Below, piece after piece: positions 43,280 through 51,498 of a DNA stretch of 64,000 bases. The notes beneath the pieces were generated by a model. That model worked only from the letters and a program-made list of their open reading frames with translations, was not told where the DNA came from and made no database searches. Numbering within the stretch: the stretch's first letter is position 1; the number at the start of each line of letters is the position of its first letter. Source of the stretch: Thalassomonas viridans (lineage in GTDB: Bacteria; Pseudomonadota; Gammaproteobacteria; Enterobacterales; Alteromonadaceae); contig NZ_CP059733.1 of the NCBI RefSeq assembly GCF_000948985.2, positions 3,038,001 to 3,102,000 of the forward strand. Reading direction: 5' to 3'. The translations under genes and the position numbers were made by a program.

Positions 43280-45448
43280 ATGGAAAACATAAAAGATAAA
43301 CTAAGATTCTCCAATAAAAAGGTACTTCCGGTTATCCTGCAAAGTGAAGCGGCCGAGTGCGGGCTGGCGTCTGTTTGTATGATTGCCAACTATTACGGCC
43401 ATAAAGTTGATCTGTTCAGTGTTCGTCGTAAATACCCTATCAGTTTGAAAGGCGCAACCTTAAAGCAGCTGGTGAATATTGCCTCCCAACTGCATATGAC
43501 AGGGCGTCCGATAAAAGTTGAGCTGGAAAATTTAGATAAGCTAAAAGCTCCGGTTATTTTGCACTGGGATCTTAATCACTTTGTCGTACTAAAGAAGGTA
43601 AAACGCAACGGCATAGTGATCCATGACCCTGCCAAAGGTGAAGTTTTTCTTACCATGGAGGCTGTGTCTAAATCCTTTACCGGGATTGCTTTGGAGGTCA
43701 GGCCGACAGAGGGCTTCAAACAAAAGGATGAAGAGTTAAGGCTGGGCTTTGGCGTGTTATGGCGCAGCGTAACCGGCTTAAAACGCAGCCTGTCACAAAT
43801 CATTATTCTCTCCTTTGTGCTGCAGCTTCTGGCCTTGCTGGCTCCTTATTTTATTCAGCTGGTGGTCGATAATGTGGTGATCACAGATGACAGGTCGTTC
43901 TTGTTGGTGCTGGGGATAGGTTTTTCGTTATTAATGCTGCTAAAAGTTGCAACCCAGGCGTTCCGTTCCTGGATTATTGTTTACCTGAGAACCACGTTGG
44001 GTATTCAGCTGGTTTCTAATTTGTTTCGCCATATGCTGCGCCTTCCTATGGACTGGTTCGGCAAGCGCTTTATCGGCGATGTTATTTCGCGCTTTAACTC
44101 CCTTGATTATATTAAACAGCTGTTAAGCGGCGGTTTTGTAGAAGGAATAATCGACGGAATTATGGCGGTTATTACCTTGGTCATGATGTTTGTTTTTGCC
44201 CCCTTGCTGGCCATGATAACTGTCGTTGCCATTAGTCTTTATACCTTATCTCGGGTGCTTTCATTCGGGCCGATACGAAACCATACCAAAGAAAAACTGC
44301 AACTGAGGGCCGTTGCCGACGGCTTGTTTTACGAGTCGGTGCGCTCGGTACAACCGGTTAAAATTTTCAGCGGCGAGGCCATACGCCAGTCAAAAATGGA
44401 AAACGCCAATGCCGACTGGATGAATGCCGATATCAAGCTTGGCAGACTCACCATAGCCTATACCACGATAAAAGAGCTGATGCTGGGCATGGAGTATGTG
44501 CTGCTTATCTGGCTGGGGGCTTACCTGGTGCTGGACGATAAAATGACCGTGGGTATTTTATTTGCTTTTCTGGCCTACCGGCAGCAATTTACTACCAGTG
44601 CCCAGACCCTGTTGGAGAAAGTGTTTGAATGGCGCATGATGGGCCTGCACCTAAGCCGCATTGCCGATATCGCCCTGGAAGATGAAGAAAAGGGGCTGGA
44701 AACCGATTATCCGGAATTGGAACAGGTGCAGGGCAAAATTGAACTAAAAAATATTTCATACCGCTACAACGAAAACGAGCCGTATATTTTTGAAAATCTG
44801 TCACTGACCATAGAGGCCGGGGAAAGTGTTGCATTGATCGCCCCGTCCGGTTTCGGTAAAACCACCCTAATGAAAATCATCATGGGCTTGCTTAAGCCAA
44901 CATCCGGCAGCGTATTACTCGACGGTAAAGATATTTATAAAATTGGCCTAACCAACTACCGCCAGCTTACCTCTGCGGTTATGCAGGGGGACGATTTACT
45001 GTCGGGCTCTATAGGTGACAATATCAGCTTTTTTGCCATAGAGCAGGATATGCAGCGCCTGGAAAAAGCCGCTAAAGATGCCGTTATCTTTGATGATATT
45101 AACGCTATGCCCATGGGCTTTCATTCGCTGGCGGGGGATATGGGCAGCACCCTTTCCGGCGGGCAGGTACAACGGGTGCTTATTGCCCGGGCCCTGTATA
45201 AAGATCCGAAAATTTTATTTTTAGATGAAGCCAGCAGCGCCCTTGACGTGGATACCGAGCAAAAGATCAATGAGGTGATTAAAAATATGGGCATAACTCG
45301 CATAGTGATCGCCCACAGGGAGGCAACGATCAATATGGCCGACAGGATCATAGATTTAACCAATTTAGGGGATCCTGCGCCGGTTACGCCGACCCCGGAC
45401 AAGTCCCAGCCAAGTAAAACGCCTGCAACATTGAAGGTGGTAAAATGA
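43280..45448 (+). CDS. C39-peptidase ABC exporter (bacteriocin-type)
   Basis: Inner-membrane exporter that cuts double-glycine leaders and pumps the peptide out. 722 aa: N-terminal C39 peptidase (Q21 and catalytic C27 in LQSEAAECGLASV, H100 in DLNHFVVL, D116 in HDPAKGE), six-helix membrane domain (about 160-430), then the ATPase with Walker A APSGFGKTT, signature LSGGQVQR, Walker B ILFLDEASSAL and H-loop VIAHRE. All active-site residues are present, so it should process both candidate precursors. The stop overlaps the next gene by 4 bp. Confidence 0.95.
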   Translation: MENIKDKLRFSNKKVLPVILQSEAAECGLASVCMIANYYGHKVDLFSVRRKYPISLKGATLKQLVNIASQLHMTGRPIKVELENLDKLKAPVILHWDLNHFVVLKKVKRNGIVIHDPAKGEVFLTMEAVSKSFTGIALEVRPTEGFKQKDEELRLGFGVLWRSVTGLKRSLSQIIILSFVLQLLALLAPYFIQLVVDNVVITDDRSFLLVLGIGFSLLMLLKVATQAFRSWIIVYLRTTLGIQLVSNLFRHMLRLPMDWFGKRFIGDVISRFNSLDYIKQLLSGGFVEGIIDGIMAVITLVMMFVFAPLLAMITVVAISLYTLSRVLSFGPIRNHTKEKLQLRAVADGLFYESVRSVQPVKIFSGEAIRQSKMENANADWMNADIKLGRLTIAYTTIKELMLGMEYVLLIWLGAYLVLDDKMTVGILFAFLAYRQQFTTSAQTLLEKVFEWRMMGLHLSRIADIALEDEEKGLETDYPELEQVQGKIELKNISYRYNENEPYIFENLSLTIEAGESVALIAPSGFGKTTLMKIIMGLLKPTSGSVLLDGKDIYKIGLTNYRQLTSAVMQGDDLLSGSIGDNISFFAIEQDMQRLEKAAKDAVIFDDINAMPMGFHSLAGDMGSTLSGGQVQRVLIARALYKDPKILFLDEASSALDVDTEQKINEVIKNMGITRIVIAHREATINMADRIIDLTNLGDPAPVTPTPDKSQPSKTPATLKVVK

Positions 45449-46953
45449 ATAAGATAAAGAAAAATAGCATCTTGAAAAAAGTCGCCCTGTTTGCCTGTTT
45501 GCTCCTTTGTCAGCAGGGCTATGTGTACAGCAATGAATCTACGCCAGCTGCGCCGGAAAATGCAGGCGAGCGCCAGGTAAACCAGCAATTGACCCTGGAA
45601 GAAAAAATCTATGGCCTGTCTTTGTTCTGGAAAGAGGTCAGCTATAATTTCGCCTACTTTGACCAGGTGGCCGAGCTTGACTGGGATGCCACCTATATAA
45701 GATACCTGGCGCAAATACATAACACCAAAAACAACTTTGAGTATTACCGGCTGATGAGCCGTTTGGCCGCCGAGTTAAAAGACGGCATGACCTGGGTAAA
45801 AATTCCGGCAGAGTTGATCAAGCAATACGTAGACTTTCCCGCCATTAAATTAGCCGAAGCCGAAGGTAAGGCCATAGTGGTCTCTGTTGAAGACTCCCTG
45901 AAAGAGCAGCTTCCTGTCGGTTCTATTATTCTGGCGGTCGATGGGGAGCTGGTATTGGATAAATTAAAGCGGGATGTTTTTCCTTATATCAGCAGCTCAA
46001 CCGAGCACATCAAACTGGATAAGGCGATACAGGGCAGCTATACAGACGGCTACGGTTTACTTGCCGGCGCTCCCGCCAGCCGGATGGATATTCAATTTCT
46101 GCACCCCGACGGTCAGGTGAAAAATGTCAGTGTAGAGCGGAATATGACCGGCAGGGAAATAAACTGGCATGCATCTCAGGCTTATACCCGCAGGGAGGTC
46201 GATAAGCAAGAATCAATATCGTTTCGCCAGTTAGAAAACGGCATCAGTTATATATCCATTAATAATTTCTACGATGATGAAATCGTCGATAAATTCAAGA
46301 TGCAAGTGGCGAAAATACGACAGGCCAAGGGCCTGATACTGGATCTTAGGGCCAATGGCGGCGGCAATACCATGATTGCCGAAGAAATCCTGAAATACCT
46401 GACCTTTCATAATTTGACCGGGGCCAAAAGTAAAATGCGGGTACACAACGCCACCTATAAGGCGTGGGGCAAGTATGGAGAGCAGTATGCCTGGGCGAAA
46501 AAATATGAATCCTACTTTTTAGATCAGGCCTGGAGTGAAGTTCAGCCAGATGTGCTGGTGGCCGATGATGTTCCCCGTAATGAAAAAATCGTGGTGCCGA
46601 CAGCGATTTTAATCGGCAGGGAAACCTCCGGCGCAGCGGAAGACTTCCTGTTATATGCCGATGGAGCAGATCATCTGTTTACCATAGGTGAGCCTACCTT
46701 TGGCAGCACGGGACAGCCGTTAATGTTGGATTTACCCGGAGGTGGTTCGGCAAGCATTTGTACCAAGCGCGATACCTATGCCGATGGCCGGGACTTTGTT
46801 GGTTACGGCATAGTGCCGGATATTCAGGTTGCCCGCAGTATTGATTACTATATGACAGATGTTGATAAGGGATTAAAAGCCGCCCTGGATTATCTGCATA
46901 ATGAATTTAAGCAGGGCCTGTCACCGGAAAAGAAACTGGTTAATTTAAACTAG
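45445..46953 (+). CDS. Exported S41 (tail-specific) protease
   Basis: 502-aa periplasmic serine protease with a signal peptide (LKKVALFACLLLCQQGYVYS). C-terminal S41 core: YISINNFYDDEIVDKF, GLILDLRANGGGNTMIAEEIL and the catalytic ETSGAAEDFLLY (Ser395), then GEPTFGSTGQPLMLDLPGG. A PDZ-like region lies in the middle (EQLPVGSIILAVDGELV). It overlaps the exporter gene by ATGA and is therefore co-translated. It could trim the exported peptide after leader removal or degrade it for self-protection; this is inference. Confidence 0.9.
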   Translation: MNKIKKNSILKKVALFACLLLCQQGYVYSNESTPAAPENAGERQVNQQLTLEEKIYGLSLFWKEVSYNFAYFDQVAELDWDATYIRYLAQIHNTKNNFEYYRLMSRLAAELKDGMTWVKIPAELIKQYVDFPAIKLAEAEGKAIVVSVEDSLKEQLPVGSIILAVDGELVLDKLKRDVFPYISSSTEHIKLDKAIQGSYTDGYGLLAGAPASRMDIQFLHPDGQVKNVSVERNMTGREINWHASQAYTRREVDKQESISFRQLENGISYISINNFYDDEIVDKFKMQVAKIRQAKGLILDLRANGGGNTMIAEEILKYLTFHNLTGAKSKMRVHNATYKAWGKYGEQYAWAKKYESYFLDQAWSEVQPDVLVADDVPRNEKIVVPTAILIGRETSGAAEDFLLYADGADHLFTIGEPTFGSTGQPLMLDLPGGGSASICTKRDTYADGRDFVGYGIVPDIQVARSIDYYMTDVDKGLKAALDYLHNEFKQGLSPEKKLVNLN

Positions 46954-46980
46954 TTAATGCGTTGCAGTGAGGCAGTAGCA

Positions 46981-47136
46981 ATGGCGCAAAGCATACAGCA
47001 AAAAATCAATGAAAATAAACTAAGGTTTTTAAAAGAGTTAAGGGATGAACGTGAACAGGAAAACAAAGCAGGAGAAGTTCCGAAAGCCGTTAACGAAAAA
47101 TGCGGCATCAGTGAAGAGGACGATCGTGAATATTGA
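46981..47136 (+). CDS. Small charged protein or N-terminal part of the next gene (51 aa)
   Basis: 51-aa highly charged, helical product starting MAQSIQQKINENKLRFLKEL and ending EKCGISEEDDREY, with a GAGGCAG ribosome site. It is in the same frame as the radical SAM gene at 47146, separated only by TGA-TCT-TAC-CTG. Either it is a separate small partner protein, or the maturase once had this N-terminus and a stop codon arose. No family recognised. Confidence 0.55.
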   Translation: MAQSIQQKINENKLRFLKELRDEREQENKAGEVPKAVNEKCGISEEDDREY

Positions 47137-47145
47137 TCTTACCTG

Positions 47146-48195
47146 ATGAATTTTGACAAGGATTTCAAAAAAAACTTTATCACGTCAACCAGTGAGGGCT
47201 ATCTTCACCTGACCATACTGCCAACCGAAAAATGTAATTTCCGTTGTGTTTATTGCTACGAAGACTTCAGCATCGGCAAGATGAGCCGGGATACAATCGA
47301 GGGGATTAAAAATCTGCTGAGCAAGTCGGCGCCTTCCCTGAAAAAACTACAGGTATCCTGGTTTGGCGGTGAGCCGATGCTCAACCCCCAGGCGATTATT
47401 GAAATATCCACTCAGATAAAAAAACTGCAGGAAAAATATAATTTCCAATATTCGGCAGATATGACCACCAATGGCTATTTACTCGATAGAAACAGGCTGG
47501 AACAATTGGTAAAGCTCGGCATAAGCCACTATCAGGTAAGCCTGGATGGCACAGAGCAAGCCCATGATAAAACCAGGATTCAGATAAACGGGCAGGGCAC
47601 TTTTAACCGTATCTGGCAAAACTTACTCAGCTTTCAGTCAAGCAAGCTTAACTTTTCTATTTTATTGCGGATGCATGTCACAGAGACTAACAGCGAAGCC
47701 ATGCTGGTGCTTGCCCATCAGGTCAGGCATAAGTTCGGCAAGGATAAGCGCTATAGCAGTTTTGTCCGTGGCATTAGTAACTTGGGCAGCAGTATCCGCG
47801 GAGATGTTAGTGAATATGTGCCTAAAGATAAACAAGGCCTAGATGCCCTGATTTCAGCAATGAAAGCTATCTTGTCCGCCGAAGAAGGAAACAGCGATAG
47901 AGATGATAATCACGATAAAGAGCATAACCCCTATATTTGCTATGCGGCCAAACCCCGGCAATTGCTGATTCGTGCCGATGGCCGCCTGGGCAAATGCACG
48001 GTAATGTTCCACGATGACCGTAATAACCTGGGGAAAATAAACCGCGATGGCAGCCTGTCTCTCGATGGCCAAAAAATGGAGCTTTGGACGCGTGGCTTTG
48101 CCAGTTTAGATAAAAGTGAATTGGCTTGTCCCGCTAAAACTCTGCCCCGAAAGGCAATCAAGGGCGAATTGATTGCCATCAGTAAGCTCGCTTAA
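47146..48195 (+). CDS. Radical SAM peptide maturase A, SPASM truncated
   Basis: 349-aa radical SAM enzyme: iron-sulfur motif CNFRCVYCYEDF (C30, C34, C37), WFGGEPMLNP, SADMTTNGYLL and VSLDGTEQAHD. The C-terminal region has ICYAAKPRQLLIRADGRLGKC and then only ACPAK before the end, lacking the C-x2-C-x5-C-x3-C of a full SPASM domain. No ribosome site before ATG 47146; translation may be coupled to the small frame upstream. A short hairpin (TTGCAGCA / TGCTGCAA) follows the stop. Either a minimal maturase or a decaying gene. Confidence 0.85.
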   Translation: MNFDKDFKKNFITSTSEGYLHLTILPTEKCNFRCVYCYEDFSIGKMSRDTIEGIKNLLSKSAPSLKKLQVSWFGGEPMLNPQAIIEISTQIKKLQEKYNFQYSADMTTNGYLLDRNRLEQLVKLGISHYQVSLDGTEQAHDKTRIQINGQGTFNRIWQNLLSFQSSKLNFSILLRMHVTETNSEAMLVLAHQVRHKFGKDKRYSSFVRGISNLGSSIRGDVSEYVPKDKQGLDALISAMKAILSAEEGNSDRDDNHDKEHNPYICYAAKPRQLLIRADGRLGKCTVMFHDDRNNLGKINRDGSLSLDGQKMELWTRGFASLDKSELACPAKTLPRKAIKGELIAISKLA

Positions 48196-48404
48196 TTGCA
48201 GCAACACTATGCTGCAACGCAATGCCGAAAGATAAGGCCGAAAGATAAGGGCGCAATGACCTAATTTTTTGTGAGTTCGGCCAGAAAACCTGTGCTGGTT
48301 GCGACAGCCGACAGTGGCATCGTCATTTTGTTAACACTGGGCTTGGTCTGTTCATCCGGCTGGGTCTGGACTTGGTTTTCCATGTGGCTTGGATGTGCAC
48401 CTAA

Positions 48405-48446
48405 TTTGGCTGAATTATGACTTTATTTGACTGGGGATTTGTGTTT
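48405..48446 (+). promoter_or_regulatory. Shared upstream element, precursor copy
   Basis: Matches 41805-41845: TTTGGCTG, then TGACTGGGGATTTGTGTTTT. It lies 114 bp upstream of the main precursor gene in an otherwise empty 360-bp leader. Suggests joint control of precursor and exporter. Confidence 0.55.
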
Positions 48447-48559
48447 TCTGCCAGCTTAGTTTGCTAAGTTATTTTTGTTACTAAGATGTTATTTTTAATA
48501 TTTAACTTTGGCCGTAACAACTACTTAATAATCAATACCTAACAACTGGAGTCTATAAC

Positions 48560-48727
48560 ATGACACAAGAAAAAAAAGGTACAGAAGAAAAGCAAGACGA
48601 ACTTGAAGTTCAATCCGTTGGCGTATCTTTAGATGAGATAGAAGATGTTGCCGGTGGTGTAGCAAGTGCTATCGATGCAATAGATGGACGTGATGGCTAT
48701 ACCAATTGCTGTAACGGTTGCGACTAG
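48560..48727 (+). CDS. RiPP precursor peptide, double-glycine leader (55 aa)
   Basis: Short gene just upstream of three radical SAM maturases. The leader is charged and ends SLDEIEDVAGG, a textbook C39 recognition and cleavage site (hydrophobic residues at -4, -7 and -12 with GG at -2/-1). The 22-residue core is VASAIDAIDGRDGYTNCC followed by NGCD, so it has three cysteines in C-C-x-x-C at its end, three Asp before them and one Tyr. AACTGGAG ribosome site 9 bp before ATG 48560. Likely products are thioether, carbon-carbon or epimerised linkages made by the maturases; which is unknown. Confidence 0.85.
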   Translation: MTQEKKGTEEKQDELEVQSVGVSLDEIEDVAGGVASAIDAIDGRDGYTNCCNGCD

Positions 48728-48899
48728 TTTCAGTAATTTTTGATGTGATTGCTCTTGGCTCTTCTCAAGTACCCGTCACAGTAGAGAATGCCGAGATTAA
48801 GTATTGGCAGTTGCTTAACCTGAACACATTAATTAGCCGTGTTATTCGTAACACATTTAATGGGGGAAACCCCATTTTTCATATGTACGGAAGAGAATA

Positions 48900-50207
48900 A
48901 TGGTTAAACCTATCGAGTCTAAATATAATTATAAATTTACAGGTAGTAATGGCAAAAAATTAATATGTAACGGTATTTCCGGGACGATAATCGAGGAACC
49001 CGAACTTAAGCTAACCTCAGAGGAGCTTTCATCCAGCACCCGCTCATTCCTGTACAATCATTATTTTATTAACCAGGGACAGGACGAACTGTCTTTGCTG
49101 CAACAGAGAAACCAGGCACTTGAAAAAACCAAAAAAGGTTTTGAACTAACGGTAAGCATGCACGGCGAGTGCAACTTTCGTTGTACCTATTGCTTTCAGG
49201 ATTTTGTTAATGAAAAGTTTGGCGATGCCGAACAAGAAAGGCTATTGCAATATATAGAGGAGAACCTGGTTCCCAAAGAGCCGCTGACCATACATTTTTT
49301 TGGCGGTGAGCCGTTACTGGCCTGGAAAGAGTTAACGCGTTTGAACGATGCCCTGATGGCCCTGACGCAAAAATACCAATGCCCCTATAGCTACTACATT
49401 ACCTCAAATGGCAGCCTGTTAACGGAAGAAAAAGTAGACTATCTCAGCCGCCATAATGTCCGCCATGTCAAGGTCACCCTCGACGGGCCTGCACACATAC
49501 ATGATCAGCGCCGCTTAAAAACAGGTAAAAACAAAGGCTCGTTCGAGATGATCATGAACAACCTGGCTGAGGCGATCAAGAAAATTCCCATAGTGATCCG
49601 AATCAACCTGGATCAGAAAAACTATCCCCATATCCCGGAACTGCTGGACATCATGAAACAGCGCCTGATCCCGGAAAACGGCCGGTTACTGATTGATTAC
49701 AATCTGGTTTATGACGCAGATGCCGGCAAAATGGAAAAATTAAGCTACGACGATCTTGACCGCTTACAGCAAGTTACCCTGGAGAAAGGCATAGCGCTGG
49801 GGATGGCGCCGTTGCAAAAAAGCCGCTATTGCAAATTCAATTCACCAAAGTCCCGTTTGATCGATACCAAAGGCGAGCTCTATGTGTGCCATAAAAGCAC
49901 TAAGCTGGGCATGGGCACTTTGCCCGAGGTGGTGACGCCGGATAAGGATTTAGCGATTGAAGTAAAGAATAAAAATGATGTGGTAGAAGATGTCTTTTAT
50001 AAGGTGAACCCGCACTGCAGCGACTGTAATTATCTGCCTATGTGTGGCGGCGGTTGCAGCTTTTTGTCAATCAAAGACGGCAAGCCGTCATGCCCGTCAT
50101 GGACTAAAGACGTTGAAAAATATTTACGTACCCAATATGCCAATCAGCAATTAAGTCAGCTGCAGGCCAATAAAATTAATATTGTCGAGGTGGCAGCTCA
50201 TGGCTAA
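48900..50207 (+). CDS. Radical SAM/SPASM peptide maturase B
   Basis: 435-aa enzyme with an N-terminal ~85-residue region that probably binds the leader, then the radical SAM core: CNFRCTYCFQDF (C91, C95, C98), HFFGGEPLL, YYITSNGSLL and VTLDGPAHIHD. The C-terminal SPASM domain is complete (YCKFN...ELYVCHKS, CSDCNYLPMCGGGC, PSC) and should hold two extra iron-sulfur clusters. It overlaps gene C by 8 bp (ATGGCTAA). Expected to modify the 55-aa precursor encoded 172 bp upstream. Confidence 0.93.
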   Translation: MVKPIESKYNYKFTGSNGKKLICNGISGTIIEEPELKLTSEELSSSTRSFLYNHYFINQGQDELSLLQQRNQALEKTKKGFELTVSMHGECNFRCTYCFQDFVNEKFGDAEQERLLQYIEENLVPKEPLTIHFFGGEPLLAWKELTRLNDALMALTQKYQCPYSYYITSNGSLLTEEKVDYLSRHNVRHVKVTLDGPAHIHDQRRLKTGKNKGSFEMIMNNLAEAIKKIPIVIRINLDQKNYPHIPELLDIMKQRLIPENGRLLIDYNLVYDADAGKMEKLSYDDLDRLQQVTLEKGIALGMAPLQKSRYCKFNSPKSRLIDTKGELYVCHKSTKLGMGTLPEVVTPDKDLAIEVKNKNDVVEDVFYKVNPHCSDCNYLPMCGGGCSFLSIKDGKPSCPSWTKDVEKYLRTQYANQQLSQLQANKINIVEVAAHG

Positions 50208-51498
50208 ATCAAGCTTTAATGTTGACATAGAAGACGCATCGGGACAGAAGTACATCCTAAACACCTATTCACGGGCCCTGGTAAAGATGAGTGATACGCT
50301 TCATCAGGAATATACACAGGGTGAAATCTTGTCCGACTCTGCCTACCAGGCGTTAAAGAGCGCCGGCATTTTAGTGGATGACAAAACCACTCAGCAGCAA
50401 CAGGCCTACCAGACATTTGAAAAAGAGCAAAATCACAACCGGCAGTTGAATCTGGTGGTCCCGTTAACCAATGCCTGCAACCTCGGGTGTTCCTATTGCT
50501 ATCAGGTTATTCATGGCGATTTCAGGGGGGAAGATAAAATCAAGCTGAAACCCTGGAACGATACCAGTATTGAAGCCTTGATTAACTTTGTTGAACAGCA
50601 ACTGAATAATGAGCAGTTTGATGAAGTCAGGCTCAGATGGTATGGCGGTGAGCCGTTAATCCGCCTGGATCTGATTGAAAAAATCGGCCTTGGTATTAAG
50701 CAAGTGTGTGCCAGATTAGGTAAAAGACTTTCAGGCATGGCGGTCACCAACGGTACTTTACTTAAAGACAAAGCGCTTAAAATATTAAAGCAGGTGAATA
50801 TCGACCGGCTTGAAATATCCTTAGACGGCCCGCCGCAAACCCATAATCTGCTCAGACCAAAAGCCTTGGGCAAGGGCAGTTATGATGAGGTGCTCGCCGG
50901 TATATTAAACGCCGCCAAGTATATTGACCTGATTGTTTTTCGCGTGAATCTGCATACTAAAAATGTTGAGCACGTAGAAAAATGGCTGGAAGCCATAGCG
51001 GATGATATTCGCCTGCCCAACCTTTACCATAAATATAAACTAGTGGAAGGCGACGACACCAATGAGTTTGGCTGGCATGACTATACCAAACTTTCTGAAC
51101 GCCTGATCAATAAGGCAAAAAGCCTGGGCTTAAAGCACCTGCAACCTAATCTTTCGACCGAACTTTGTCCCGCAATTCGCAATAACTACTTTATCGTGCA
51201 GTCCGATTTAAAACTCTACAAATGCCCGCAGAACCTGGGCTCAGACGATAATGTCGGCGTTATTGCCGAAGCGGGGGATTACTCCTTAAACGACACGGCG
51301 AAGCACTGGGCCGAATACAGCGTTGAAAAAGACAAGCGCTGTACCAGCTGCAACCATTTGCCGGCGTGTAATGGCGGCTGTCCTTATAACGAGATTATGG
51401 GAAAAATAAATAATAAAAGCATTGAACAATATTCCAGAGAGGAGAACTGTTGTCGTGAAAAATCAAACCCAAACATCTACCTTGAACGCCTGTTATAA
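50200..51498 (+). CDS. Radical SAM/SPASM peptide maturase C
   Basis: 432-aa enzyme. The start is ATG 50200, overlapping the stop of gene B and preceded by GAGGTGG; the frame is open further up. N-terminal recognition-like region with YSRALVKMSDTLHQEYTQGE and AGILVDDK, the usual lead-in of SPASM maturases; core CNLGCSYCYQ (C93, C97, C100), WYGGEPLI, LEISLDGPPQTH; SPASM LCPAI...LYKCPQN, CTSCNHLPACNGGC and a final NCCREK. Divergent in sequence from B and D, so probably a different bond or residue is modified. Confidence 0.93.
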   Translation: MAKSSFNVDIEDASGQKYILNTYSRALVKMSDTLHQEYTQGEILSDSAYQALKSAGILVDDKTTQQQQAYQTFEKEQNHNRQLNLVVPLTNACNLGCSYCYQVIHGDFRGEDKIKLKPWNDTSIEALINFVEQQLNNEQFDEVRLRWYGGEPLIRLDLIEKIGLGIKQVCARLGKRLSGMAVTNGTLLKDKALKILKQVNIDRLEISLDGPPQTHNLLRPKALGKGSYDEVLAGILNAAKYIDLIVFRVNLHTKNVEHVEKWLEAIADDIRLPNLYHKYKLVEGDDTNEFGWHDYTKLSERLINKAKSLGLKHLQPNLSTELCPAIRNNYFIVQSDLKLYKCPQNLGSDDNVGVIAEAGDYSLNDTAKHWAEYSVEKDKRCTSCNHLPACNGGCPYNEIMGKINNKSIEQYSREENCCREKSNPNIYLERLL

